Below, one piece after another: positions 26,331 to 35,239 of a stretch of DNA of 64,000 nucleotides; position 1 is the first letter of the stretch, and each line of letters opens with the position of its first letter. Below the pieces are notes generated by a model. That model did not search any database. It saw nothing but the letters and a program-made list of their open reading frames with translations, and was not told where the DNA came from. This DNA is from Nocardia jiangxiensis NBRC 101359 (GTDB lineage Bacteria > Actinomycetota > Actinomycetes > Mycobacteriales > Mycobacteriaceae): positions 332,893 through 396,892 of the forward strand of contig NZ_BAGB01000076.1 of assembly GCF_000308615.1 (NCBI RefSeq), written 5' to 3'. The translations under genes and the position numbers were made by a program.

Positions 26331-27365
26331 ATGTCCGTTTTGCCGCAGGGGGAGGGTTCGGCCTCCGCTGAGCCTGCACACAGGGGGTTGGGCGGGATCG
26401 GCCGAGTGCTCACGCGTAGCCGTCGTGGCGGCGCGGTGCGGGCGAGTCCGGAACGGGTGCTGCCGCAGGCTCGGGGGCGCGGATTGCGCGGGCGGCCGTG
26501 GAGTGACTACGCGTTGTTCCTGGTTCTGGTGGTGCCGAATCTGGCGCTGTTGGGGGTGTTCGTCTACCGGCCGCTGATCGATGACATCCGGTTGTCGTTC
26601 ACCGACTGGAATCTGGCCGATCCGCTGGCGCACTACATCGGGTTGGAGAACTACCGAGAGTGGTGGGGGCGCAGCGATTCCTGGCAGATCGTGGGCAATA
26701 CGGTGATCTTCACCGTCGCCGCGGTGGCCGGAAGTATGCTGCTGGGGCTGGCGCTGGCACTGCTGCTGGATCGGAAGCTGTTCGGGCGCAACGTGGTTCG
26801 CTCGGTGATCTTCGCGCCGTTCGTGATCTCCGGCGCGGCGATCGGGGTGGCCTTCCAGTTCATCTTCGATCCCAGCTTCGGCCTGATCCAGGACGTGCTG
26901 CACCGGCTCGGTGTCACGAATGTTCCTGACTTCTACCAGAATTCGCACTGGGCACTGTTCATGGTGACGGTGACCTACATCTGGAAGAACCTCGGCTACA
27001 GCTTCGTCATCTACCTGGCCGCACTGCAGGGGACCAGGGCGGATCTGATGGAGGCCGCCCGGATCGACGGCGCGGGCCCGTGGACCAGATTCAGTCGAAT
27101 CCTGTTGCCGCAGTTGCGTCCGACGACGTTCTTCCTGTCGATCACGGTGATGCTCAACTCGCTGCAGGTGTTCGACATCATCAACGTGATGACCCGCGGC
27201 GGACCGCTGGGCACCGGCACCACGACCATGGTCTACCAGGTCTACCTGGAATCCTTCCGCAACTTCCGGGCCGGCTACGGCGCGACGGTCGCCACCATCA
27301 TGTTCGTGGTGCTGCTGATCATCACGCTGGTGCAGGTCCGGGTCATGGATCGGGGAGAGCAGTGA
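26331..27365 (+). CDS. ugpA: ABC transporter permease UgpA-like
   Basis: 344 residues. A basic N-terminus of about 50 residues and six membrane helices with the permease EAA loop (EAARIDGAGPWTRFSRILLP). It closely resembles the first permease of the mycobacterial Ugp importer, which takes up glycerophosphocholine-type glycerophosphodiesters. Its stop overlaps the ugpE GTG start by four bases. Confidence 0.88.
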   Translation: MSVLPQGEGSASAEPAHRGLGGIGRVLTRSRRGGAVRASPERVLPQARGRGLRGRPWSDYALFLVLVVPNLALLGVFVYRPLIDDIRLSFTDWNLADPLAHYIGLENYREWWGRSDSWQIVGNTVIFTVAAVAGSMLLGLALALLLDRKLFGRNVVRSVIFAPFVISGAAIGVAFQFIFDPSFGLIQDVLHRLGVTNVPDFYQNSHWALFMVTVTYIWKNLGYSFVIYLAALQGTRADLMEAARIDGAGPWTRFSRILLPQLRPTTFFLSITVMLNSLQVFDIINVMTRGGPLGTGTTTMVYQVYLESFRNFRAGYGATVATIMFVVLLIITLVQVRVMDRGEQ

Positions 27366-28210
27366 ACGCCACGTACCAGCGCCGCAAACTCGCGGCCACG
27401 CTGCTGGGTTACGCCGCGATGGTGTGTGTGCTGATCATCGTCGGGGTGCCGCTGTTCTGGATCGTGATCACCTCGTTCAAGGCGCGCCCGGACATCTACA
27501 CCGCGCCCGCGGTGTACTGGCCGCACAGCTGGCATCCGGAGAACTACCGCGAGGCGACGACCACGCTGCCGTTCTGGCAGTTCCTGCGCAACTCGCTGAT
27601 CATCACCGCGATCATCTCGGCGGTGAAATTCGTGCTCGGCATCATCAGCGCGTACGGGCTGGTGTTCCTGCGGTTCCCGGGCAAGAACCTGGTGTTCCTG
27701 GTGATCATCGCGGCGCTGATGGTGCCGAATCAGATCACGGTGATCTCCAACTACGCCATCATCGCCCAGCTCGGCTGGCGGAATACCATCCTGGGCATCA
27801 TCCTTCCGCTCTGCGGCGTCGCGTTCGGCACCTTCCTGATGCGCAATCACTTCCTGTCCCTGCCCGCCGAGGTGATCGAGGCCGCGCGGATGGACGGCGC
27901 GGGCTGGTGGTCGCTGCTCACCCGGGTGGTGCTGCCGATGTCGGGGCCGACCATGGTCGCGTTCGCGGTGGTTACGCTGGTCAACGAGTGGAACGAATAT
28001 CTGTGGCCGTTCCTGATGGCCGACGACGCACGGGTGGCTACCCTGCCGGTCGGCCTGACGCTGCTGCAGAACACCGAGAATCCCAGCGTCACCAACTGGG
28101 GTCCGGTGATGGCCGGAACCCTGCTGACCATGGTGCCGATCCTGCTGGTGTTCCTCGTTCTGCAACGGCACATGATCAAGGGTCTGACCTCCGGTGCCAT
28201 CAAAGGTTGA
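27362..28210 (+). CDS. ugpE: ABC transporter permease UgpE-like
   Basis: 282 residues. Six helices with the EAA loop EAARMDGAGWWSLLTRVVLP. GTG start overlapping ugpA (GTGA). Together with UgpA it forms the membrane channel. The gene runs straight into ugpB with 19 bases between. Confidence 0.88.
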   Translation: MNATYQRRKLAATLLGYAAMVCVLIIVGVPLFWIVITSFKARPDIYTAPAVYWPHSWHPENYREATTTLPFWQFLRNSLIITAIISAVKFVLGIISAYGLVFLRFPGKNLVFLVIIAALMVPNQITVISNYAIIAQLGWRNTILGIILPLCGVAFGTFLMRNHFLSLPAEVIEAARMDGAGWWSLLTRVVLPMSGPTMVAFAVVTLVNEWNEYLWPFLMADDARVATLPVGLTLLQNTENPSVTNWGPVMAGTLLTMVPILLVFLVLQRHMIKGLTSGAIKG

Positions 28211-28229
28211 GCCCGAGAAGGAGAATGCC

Positions 28230-29576
28230 GTGTCCGATGCTGTCACCCGTAGCGTCGCCGGAACCCGCACAGCGTTGTCCCGGCGCGGATTCCTGGGTCT
28301 GTCCGTGGCGGCGGCCGGGGCCGGGGCCGCGGCCTGCGCCGGCATGGGCGGCGGCGGGGTGCAGGGCGGGGATCCGAACAACATCACCTTCTGGTCGAAC
28401 CATCCGGGCACGTCCAAGCGCCGGGAACTGGCGATGATCGACGCCTTCCAGGCGGCGCATCCGGGCCTGCGGGTCACCCTGGTCGACGCGGGCAAGGACT
28501 ACGAGGAGGTGTCCACGAAGTTCAACGCGGCACTGATCGGCGGCCAGCTGCCCGATATCGTCGTGCTCTCGGACGTGTGGTGGTTCAATTTCGCGATCAA
28601 CAAGGCGATCACGCCGCTGGATCAGTATTTCGGCGATGCCGGTGTGCGACTGGACGATTACGTGGACACCTTCGTCAACGACTACAAATTCCAGGGCAAG
28701 CACTACGCGCTGCCGTATGCCCGGTCGACGCAGATCTTCTGCTACAACCAGGATGTATGGGCAAAAGCCGGTCTGCCGCAACGGGGTCCGCAGTCGTGGC
28801 AGGAATTCGACGAGTGGGGCCCGAAGATCCAGAGCGTGCTGGGCCCGAACAAGTGGGCGCACGGGTGGTACAACGCGACCAACAACCTGTCCTGGACGTT
28901 CCAGGGTCCGATGTGGACCTTCGGCGGCGCCTACTCCGACGGCTGGAACCTGAAGTTCACCGACCCGGCCACGATCGCCGCGGGAAATGCGCTGCGCGAG
29001 ATGATCAACGTCAAGCGGTACGCCAGCATTCGCCCGCAGGCGGCCACCGATTTCGGCACCGGGGTCATCGCCTCGGCGATCACCTCCACCGGGGACCTTG
29101 CGGGCATCAATGCCAACGCCAAGGGAAAACTGTCCTTCGCGACGGACTTCCTGCCGCATCCCGACGGTCCCGGCTGCACCACCGGCGGGGCCGGACTGGC
29201 CATTCCCGAGCGTATTTCCGATGAGCGAAAAGTGAACGCGCTCAGGTTCATCGAATTCATCACCGATCCCGCCAACACGGCCACGTTCGCGCAGTCCACC
29301 GGATACATCCCGGTGCGCAAGTCCGCGCAGCAGGATCCGTCCGAGGTGGCGTTCCTGGCGAAGAATCCGAATTTCCAGACCGCGCTGAATCAGCTGCCGC
29401 TCACGAAATCCCAGGACTACGGCCGAGTTTTCCTGCCGGGCGCCGATCAGATCATCGGCACCGGACTCGAGCAGGTCGGGCTGCGCAATCAGGACGTGCA
29501 CGCGGTCATGTCGAGTGTGCAGAATCAGTTGCACGGGATCTATACCCGGCAGGTCGCACCCAAACTGCCGAAATAG
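28230..29576 (+). CDS. ugpB: Glycerophosphodiester-binding lipoprotein UgpB
   Basis: 448 residues. A Tat-type lipoprotein signal (SRRGFLGLSVAAAGAGAAAC, lipidated Cys36) followed by CAGMGGGG, as in M. tuberculosis UgpB. The body carries the same blocks (DAGKDYEEVSTKFNAALIGG; LPYARSTQIF; GPQSWQEFDEWGP; GGAGLAIP). It is the extracellular solute receptor for the UgpAE channel. The start is the GTG behind GAAGGAGA. No ugpC ATPase follows: the next gene converges with no spacer. Confidence 0.93.
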   Translation: MSDAVTRSVAGTRTALSRRGFLGLSVAAAGAGAAACAGMGGGGVQGGDPNNITFWSNHPGTSKRRELAMIDAFQAAHPGLRVTLVDAGKDYEEVSTKFNAALIGGQLPDIVVLSDVWWFNFAINKAITPLDQYFGDAGVRLDDYVDTFVNDYKFQGKHYALPYARSTQIFCYNQDVWAKAGLPQRGPQSWQEFDEWGPKIQSVLGPNKWAHGWYNATNNLSWTFQGPMWTFGGAYSDGWNLKFTDPATIAAGNALREMINVKRYASIRPQAATDFGTGVIASAITSTGDLAGINANAKGKLSFATDFLPHPDGPGCTTGGAGLAIPERISDERKVNALRFIEFITDPANTATFAQSTGYIPVRKSAQQDPSEVAFLAKNPNFQTALNQLPLTKSQDYGRVFLPGADQIIGTGLEQVGLRNQDVHAVMSSVQNQLHGIYTRQVAPKLPK

Positions 29577-31595
29577 TCACCAGATGCGCACGCGCTCTTC
29601 GGGTTCCAGGTACAGCTCGTCGCCGGGACGCACGTCGAACGACTCGTAGAAGTCGTCGATGTTGCGGACCACGGCGTTGCAGCGGAATTCGTTGGGTGCG
29701 TGCGGATCCGCGGTCAGGCGCCGGATGGCCTCCTCGGGACGCACCTTCGCACAACGCATCCGGGCCCAGCCCATGAAGAACCGCTGCCCGGCGGTGAATC
29801 CGTCGATGGTCGGGGGTTCGGCGCCGTCCAGCGAGATCCGGTACGCCTTCATCGCGATCGACAGACCGCCCAGATCGCCGATGTTCTCGCCGATCGTGAA
29901 CTCGCCGTTGACGGTGTACTCGTCGGGCAGATCCCGCGGCGAGAGCACCGCGTACTGATCGATCAGCGCCTTTGTCCGCCGGTGGAATTCGGCGCGATCC
30001 TCGGCGGTCCACCAGTCCACCATGGTGCCGTCACCATCGTGCGTGCTGCCTTGATCGTCGAAGGCGTGCCCGATCTCGTGGCCGATCACCGCGCCGATCG
30101 CGCCGTAGTTCACCGCGTCGTCGGCGGCCGGGTCGAAGTAGGGCGGACGCAGATATCCCGCGGGGAAGGTGATCGCGTTCATGCCGCGGTGGTAGAAGGC
30201 GTTGACCGTCTGCGGGGTGGTCAGCCATTCGGCGCGATCGACCGGACGCTCCAGTCTGCGCAGCGCGAAGTCGTGTGCGGCAGCGTATCCGCGTCGATAG
30301 TTGCCCACCAGATCGTTCGGATCGATGTGCACGTCGGAGTAGTCCCGCCAGCTGTCCGGATAGCCGATCTTGGCGACGATCTTCGCCAGTTTGGTCGTGG
30401 CCGCGACCTTGGTGTCCGGCCCCATCCAGGGCAGGTCCGCGATGCTGCGCCGATATGCCTCGCGCAGGTGGGTGACCATCTCGGACATCTTCACCCGGGC
30501 CTCGGGCGGGAAGTGTTCGGCGATGAAGATCTTCCCGACCGCGTCGCCCAGCAGTTCCTGGACCAGCGCCACACCGCGCTTCCAGCGATCCCGGATCTGC
30601 CGCGCACCGGTCAGCGTGCGGCCGTAGAACTCGAAATGCCGGTGGGCAACCTCATCGGTGAGATACGGTGCGCGCCTGCGGATCACCTGCCAACTCGTCC
30701 ACGCCTGCCAGTCCGCGAGCGGGGTGTCGGCCCACAGCCGGGCGAAGGCGGTCAGGTAGTCCGGCTGCCGCACCACCACCTCGGCGTGCACCTCAGGCCC
30801 CGGCCGCCCGACCCCCTCGGCGAGCGCGGACGTCCAGCGCGACCAGTCGAATTCCGGGCACTCGCCCCTGAGCTGATCGAATGTGCGCAGGTTGTAGGAG
30901 GATTCGGCGTCGCGACGGCGCACCACGTCCCAATGTCCGGCGGCCAGAGCGCGTTCGAGCTCGAAGATCCGCTTGCCGACGCCGTCCAGGTGCTCCGGCA
31001 GCGACGCCCGCAGTGCTGGATCGGCGGCGAACAGGGCGAACATCGCCTCGATATGCTCGACGTAGGCCGTGCAAATGTCCGCGAATGCCGCTGTGCGGTA
31101 ATAGGATTCGTCGGGTAGGCCCAGGCCGGACTGGGTCAGGTGAACCAGATTCCGGCGCGCGTCGTGACTGTCGCCGCTCACGAAGATCTCCACCGCGCCA
31201 CCCACGCCGGTGCGCTGCAACCGGCCCAGCAGTGCCGCGAGTTCGGACCGGTCGGTGATCGCGGCGATGTCGGCGAGTTCCCCGGCGATCGGCCCCAGAC
31301 CGGCGTCGGCCACCGCGTCCAGATCCATGAAACTCGAGTACAACTCGGCGATGCGGCGCACTTCCTCACCCGCCGAAGCCGGTGCGGTGACCGCGGCCAT
31401 GATGATCGCCTGCACATCCAGTTCGGCCTGATCGCGCAGGTCCGAGACCGAACCCGAATGCACGCGGTCCGCGGGGATCTCACAGGTGTCCAGCCAGGCG
31501 CCGTTCACATAGCCGTACAGATCGTCGTGCGGCCGCACGGCAGTGTCGATGCGGGACAGATCAATACCTGACACAGGGCTCTGCTCGGCAGTCAC
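29577..31595 (-). CDS. M13 family zinc metallopeptidase (neprilysin/PepO-like), copy 1
   Basis: 672 residues. The zinc site HEIGH at residues 506-510 and the downstream third ligand in GENIGDLGG (Glu570) are intact; the N-terminal capping domain begins HDDLYGYVNGAWLDTCEIPA. The family cuts peptides up to about 40 residues long. There is no signal peptide, as in Mtb Zmp1 (Rv0198c). The GTG start sits just 3' of CGGCATACTGG, with almost no room for a ribosome site. Its stop abuts the ugpB stop with zero spacing. It is a paralog of the next gene. Confidence 0.92.
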   Translation of the reverse strand: MTAEQSPVSGIDLSRIDTAVRPHDDLYGYVNGAWLDTCEIPADRVHSGSVSDLRDQAELDVQAIIMAAVTAPASAGEEVRRIAELYSSFMDLDAVADAGLGPIAGELADIAAITDRSELAALLGRLQRTGVGGAVEIFVSGDSHDARRNLVHLTQSGLGLPDESYYRTAAFADICTAYVEHIEAMFALFAADPALRASLPEHLDGVGKRIFELERALAAGHWDVVRRRDAESSYNLRTFDQLRGECPEFDWSRWTSALAEGVGRPGPEVHAEVVVRQPDYLTAFARLWADTPLADWQAWTSWQVIRRRAPYLTDEVAHRHFEFYGRTLTGARQIRDRWKRGVALVQELLGDAVGKIFIAEHFPPEARVKMSEMVTHLREAYRRSIADLPWMGPDTKVAATTKLAKIVAKIGYPDSWRDYSDVHIDPNDLVGNYRRGYAAAHDFALRRLERPVDRAEWLTTPQTVNAFYHRGMNAITFPAGYLRPPYFDPAADDAVNYGAIGAVIGHEIGHAFDDQGSTHDGDGTMVDWWTAEDRAEFHRRTKALIDQYAVLSPRDLPDEYTVNGEFTIGENIGDLGGLSIAMKAYRISLDGAEPPTIDGFTAGQRFFMGWARMRCAKVRPEEAIRRLTADPHAPNEFRCNAVVRNIDDFYESFDVRPGDELYLEPEERVRIW

Positions 31596-31682
31596 CTCTA
31601 CCAGTATGCCGTGCCGGGTCCGCCGATTCAGGCGAATCGGACCGCCCGTCCGCCGGGAACAACCGGCGAGCGGGCGGGCGAA

Positions 31683-33665
31683 CTACCAGATCCGAACGCG
31701 CTCAGCGGGTTCCAGATACAATGCATCACCCGGCTGCAGCTCGAAGGCCTCGTGGAAGGTGTCCAGATTGCGGACCACGCCGTTGCACCGGAACTCCGCG
31801 GGGGAGTGCGGATCGATGGCCAGACGGCGGATGGCCTCCTCGTCGCGCGCCTTGGTGCGCCAGACCTGCGCCCAGCCGAAGAACACCCGTTGCAGACCGG
31901 TGAGCCCATCGATGACCGGAGCGGGCGCCTCGCCCAGGGCGATCCGGTAGGCCACCAGGGCGATCGAGAGACCGCCGAGATCGCCGATGTTCTCGCCGAT
32001 CGTGAACTCGCCGTTGACCTTGTGGTTCTCCGCCAGACCCTTGGGGGTGAACTCGTTGTACTGATCGATCAGGGCCCGGGTGCGCTTACCGAATTCGGTC
32101 CGGTCCGCATCGGTCCACCAGTCGACCATATTGCCGTCGCCGTCGTATTTGCTGCCCTGGTCGTCGAAGCCGTGACCGATCTCGTGACCGATCACCGCGC
32201 CGATACCGCCGTAATTGGCCGCGTCGTCGGCGTTCATGTCGAAGAACGGCGGTTGCAGGATCGCCGCGGGGAAGACGATCTCGTTCATGCCCGGGTTGTA
32301 GTAGGCGTTGACCGTCTGCGGGGTCATGAACCACTCGTCGCGATCGACCGGGCCGCCGAGTTTGTTCAGATCGCGGTCGTGCTCGGCGGCATAGCCGCGA
32401 CGGTAGTTGCCGACCAGGTCGGCCGGGTCCACGACCACGGCGGAGTAGTCGCGCCAGCGGTCCGGATAGCCGATCTTCGGGGTGAACTTGTCCAGCTTGG
32501 CCAGTGCGGCCTCGCGGGTGTCGGGGCCCATCCACTCCAGCTCGGCGATATTGCGCCGGTACGCCTCCTGCAGATTCGCCACCAGCTCCTGCATGCGCGC
32601 CTTGGCCTCGGGCGGGAAGTGCTGGGCGACATAGAGTTTGCCGACCACCTCGCCGAGCAGATCCTCGACCAGCGAGACGCCGCGCTTCCACCGCTCCCGG
32701 TTCTCCTGGGTGCCGGTGAGCGTGCGGCCGTTGAAGTCGAACGCCTCCTCGACGATCTCGGCGGTGAGATACGATGCGCGACCGCGCAATACCCGCCAGC
32801 TCGCCCACGCCTGCCAATCGGCCAGCGATTCCGAGGCCCAGAGCCGGGCGAAGGTACGCACGTAATCCGGCTGGCGCACCACGATCTCGGCGAACAGCTC
32901 CGGACCCGATGCCGAAACGCCCTCGGCCAGGCCGGAGGTCCAACCCGCCCAGTCGAATTCCGGATTCTCCGCGGCCAGATCGGCGAAAGTGGTGAGGTTG
33001 TAACTCAATTCGGCGTCACGGCGACGGACCACGTCCCAATGCCCCGCGGCCAGCTTGGTTTCCAGATCGAATACCCGCTGCGCGTCGAAGTCCAGCCCGG
33101 CCAGCGTGAACATCCGCCCGATGTGCTGCACGTACTTCGTGCGGATCTCGGCGTAATCGTCACTGCGGTAGTACGACTCGTCGGGCAGCCCGATCCCGGC
33201 CTGACTGGCGTGCACCAGATAACGCTGGGAGTTCTTGTCGTCGGTGTCGACGTAGAACCCGAGCGCACCGCCGACGCCGACGCGCTGCAACCTGCCCAGC
33301 AGCGCGGCGAATTCGGCGCGATCGGTGACGGCGGCCACCGCGTCCAGTTCGGCGGTGATCGGGGTCAATCCCGCCGCCTGGACCGCGGCCTCGTCCAGGA
33401 AACTGGTGTAGAGGTCGCCGATCTTGCGCTCATCGGTACCGGGTGCGGCATCCGAGGCCGCCGCGGTCTGGATGATCGTGCGCACATCCCGCTCGGCCTG
33501 GTCGTAGAGCGTGCGGAACGCGCCGTCGACCGCGCGGTCCGCCGGAATCTCGTACGTCTCCAGCCATTGCCCGTTGACGTGCGTGAACAGGTCGTCCTGC
33601 ACCCGCACGGCGTCGTTGCGATAGGTCAGATCCAGGCCGGAGGAACTCGTCAGATCAGCAGTCAC
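31683..33665 (-). CDS. M13 family zinc metallopeptidase (neprilysin/PepO-like), copy 2
   Basis: 660 residues, tandem paralog of copy 1 and similar along its entire length (N-terminus YRNDAVRVQDDLFTHVNGQW; zinc site HEIGH from residue 494; GENIGDLGGLSIAL). The GTG at 33665 gives MTADLTSSSGLDL, matching copy 1's MTAEQSPVSGIDL, and excludes a longer start. The same CGGCATACTGG block lies upstream. The separation of 87 bases suggests a recent-style tandem duplication in which each copy keeps its own promoter. Confidence 0.92.
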   Translation of the reverse strand: MTADLTSSSGLDLTYRNDAVRVQDDLFTHVNGQWLETYEIPADRAVDGAFRTLYDQAERDVRTIIQTAAASDAAPGTDERKIGDLYTSFLDEAAVQAAGLTPITAELDAVAAVTDRAEFAALLGRLQRVGVGGALGFYVDTDDKNSQRYLVHASQAGIGLPDESYYRSDDYAEIRTKYVQHIGRMFTLAGLDFDAQRVFDLETKLAAGHWDVVRRRDAELSYNLTTFADLAAENPEFDWAGWTSGLAEGVSASGPELFAEIVVRQPDYVRTFARLWASESLADWQAWASWRVLRGRASYLTAEIVEEAFDFNGRTLTGTQENRERWKRGVSLVEDLLGEVVGKLYVAQHFPPEAKARMQELVANLQEAYRRNIAELEWMGPDTREAALAKLDKFTPKIGYPDRWRDYSAVVVDPADLVGNYRRGYAAEHDRDLNKLGGPVDRDEWFMTPQTVNAYYNPGMNEIVFPAAILQPPFFDMNADDAANYGGIGAVIGHEIGHGFDDQGSKYDGDGNMVDWWTDADRTEFGKRTRALIDQYNEFTPKGLAENHKVNGEFTIGENIGDLGGLSIALVAYRIALGEAPAPVIDGLTGLQRVFFGWAQVWRTKARDEEAIRRLAIDPHSPAEFRCNGVVRNLDTFHEAFELQPGDALYLEPAERVRIW

Positions 33666-33720
33666 GCTGTCCAGTATGCCGATGCGCGGCCGGGGTCGCC
33701 GCAAACGCCGTCGGCGGCGC

Positions 33721-34245
33721 TCAGCGAGCCGGGGTGGGAGTGTTCTCCAGGCTCGACCGGAACTGATCGGCGCACTGCCGCACCTTCGCCTGGTCGCCGT
33801 TCGCCTGCCTGGTGCAGTCCAGATAGGTGCGACCGCCGTGGTCGGCGATCCACATCCCCTCCACGACGCCGATCACGATCCCGGCGATGATGCCGAGGGT
33901 CGCCAGGGACAGGCCGAACCACGCCATGACCCCGCCACCCGCGGTGCCCCGGCGGGCCTTGACCACCGCGATGATGCCGAAAACCAGTCCGAGAAGTCCG
34001 AACAGCACACCGCCCAGCACCGTCGGGCAGCTCAGAATCGCCAGAATGCCCAGCACCAGCGCGGTGATCGCCAGCCCTCGGCCCTGCCCCTGCGGCCGGT
34101 ACGACTCGCCGGGTGGCGCCGGATAGTCGCTCGGCGGCGGCGGATAACCGCCCGCATTCGACGGGGGCGGATACGGGCCGGGCGAGGGGTAGCCGCCCTC
34201 GGGCGAGGACGGCGGTTGCTGACCGGGCGGGGGATACTCCGTCAT
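33721..34245 (-). CDS. DUF4190 domain membrane protein with Pro/Gly/Tyr-rich N-terminus
   Basis: 174 residues. A disordered N-terminus rich in Pro, Gly and Tyr (residues 1-60), then two close membrane helices with the DUF4190 pattern (GLAITALVLGILAILSCPTV; GLSLATLGIIAGIVIGVVEG) and a short C-terminal domain with a cysteine pair (LDCTRQANG, RQCADQF). ATG behind AGAGGA. It lies 13 bases after the pirin stop, likely one transcript. Function unknown. Confidence 0.8.
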   Translation of the reverse strand: MTEYPPPGQQPPSSPEGGYPSPGPYPPPSNAGGYPPPPSDYPAPPGESYRPQGQGRGLAITALVLGILAILSCPTVLGGVLFGLLGLVFGIIAVVKARRGTAGGGVMAWFGLSLATLGIIAGIVIGVVEGMWIADHGGRTYLDCTRQANGDQAKVRQCADQFRSSLENTPTPAR

Positions 34246-34258
34246 GGCTGTCCTCTCG

Positions 34259-35050
34259 TCATTGTCCACCCAGGCGCGCGTGCATCTCCCACACCAGGAT
34301 CTCCGCGGGCCGATTCGCGGTGATGCGCTGGCCGCCGCTGCGGGTCAGGCGCACCGCGTCGCCCGCGTAGAGGGTGCCGGTGCCGGCCATGTCGACCTCG
34401 CCGTGGGCGATGAACAGATGTAGGTAGGGCGCTTCGGGCAGGTCCACCGTGGTCGGCTGACCGGGCAGACCCAGGCGCGCGACGTGCAGCGCCGAATGGC
34501 TGCTGTTGATCTTGATGGCAGTGCGATCGCGATACCGCGGCAGTCCGGAGGCCACCGTCACCAGGCCGCCCGCGGCCAGTTCGGTATCGATCTCGAGTTG
34601 CTGATAGCCCGGCTCCAGACCGGGCTCGTCGGGCACCACCCACATCTGCACGAAATGCACCGGTTCGGTGTGCTCGGCCGTGCCGCCCTGGTCGGGGGGC
34701 AGATGCCAGGAATCGTTCTTCTCCGAGTGCAGGATTCCGGTGCCCGCGCTCATCCGCTGCGCCAGGCCCGGATAGATGATGCCGCTGTGCCCGAGCGAAT
34801 CCTGATGGACCAGTGAGCCGCGCAGCACCCAGGTCACGATCTCCATGTCCCGATGCGGATGGGTCTCGAAACCCTCCCCGGGGCGCACCACGTCCTCGTT
34901 GTTGACCAGCAGCAGGCCGTGGTGGGTGTTGTCCGGATCGTAATGCTCGCCGAAGGAGAACGAATGCTTCGAATCCAGCCATGCCACACGGGTTTTCATG
35001 CGGTCGCCGCCGCGGTGGACATCGATGTGCGGGGTCGTGAGTGTGGACAC
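34259..35050 (-). CDS. Pirin family protein
   Basis: 263 residues, bicupin fold. The metal site is visible as His-x-His in ETHPHRDMEIVTWVLRG and the later His/Glu in LHSEKND. Pirins bind iron; some have quercetin 2,3-dioxygenase activity or act as redox cofactors of regulators. The GTG at 35050 sits six bases after AGGAGG. It precedes the DUF4190 gene. Confidence 0.88.
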   Translation of the reverse strand: MSTLTTPHIDVHRGGDRMKTRVAWLDSKHSFSFGEHYDPDNTHHGLLLVNNEDVVRPGEGFETHPHRDMEIVTWVLRGSLVHQDSLGHSGIIYPGLAQRMSAGTGILHSEKNDSWHLPPDQGGTAEHTEPVHFVQMWVVPDEPGLEPGYQQLEIDTELAAGGLVTVASGLPRYRDRTAIKINSSHSALHVARLGLPGQPTTVDLPEAPYLHLFIAHGEVDMAGTGTLYAGDAVRLTRSGGQRITANRPAEILVWEMHARLGGQ

Positions 35051-35239
35051 CGTGGTCCTCCTCTCGGGCCGGGCGTCGAAAAGACAGTTCCAGCGTGCCA
35101 CAACATTGCCCGCATCCGCCCGGTGGACGCGGCGACCACACCGGCACGCACTGTACCAGCTATTATGCGGCAAATACGCTGCGTCCCATCGTCCACCCGG
35201 GATATCGGCCCCGGCGTCGCGATCGGCTAACCTCGCGGG

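Noticed and set aside
27955..27975. GTGGTTACGC string inside ugpE, similar to the mce repeat core
   Set aside because: It lies in ordinary coding sequence (VVTLV), has no flanking inverted arms and no GCTGCCGCC part; taken as chance.
31611..33890. 759-codon open frame on the plus strand across the second M13 peptidase
   Set aside because: It mirrors the peptidase on the other strand, has no recognisable domain and no ribosome site; the long frame follows from the codon bias of the real gene.
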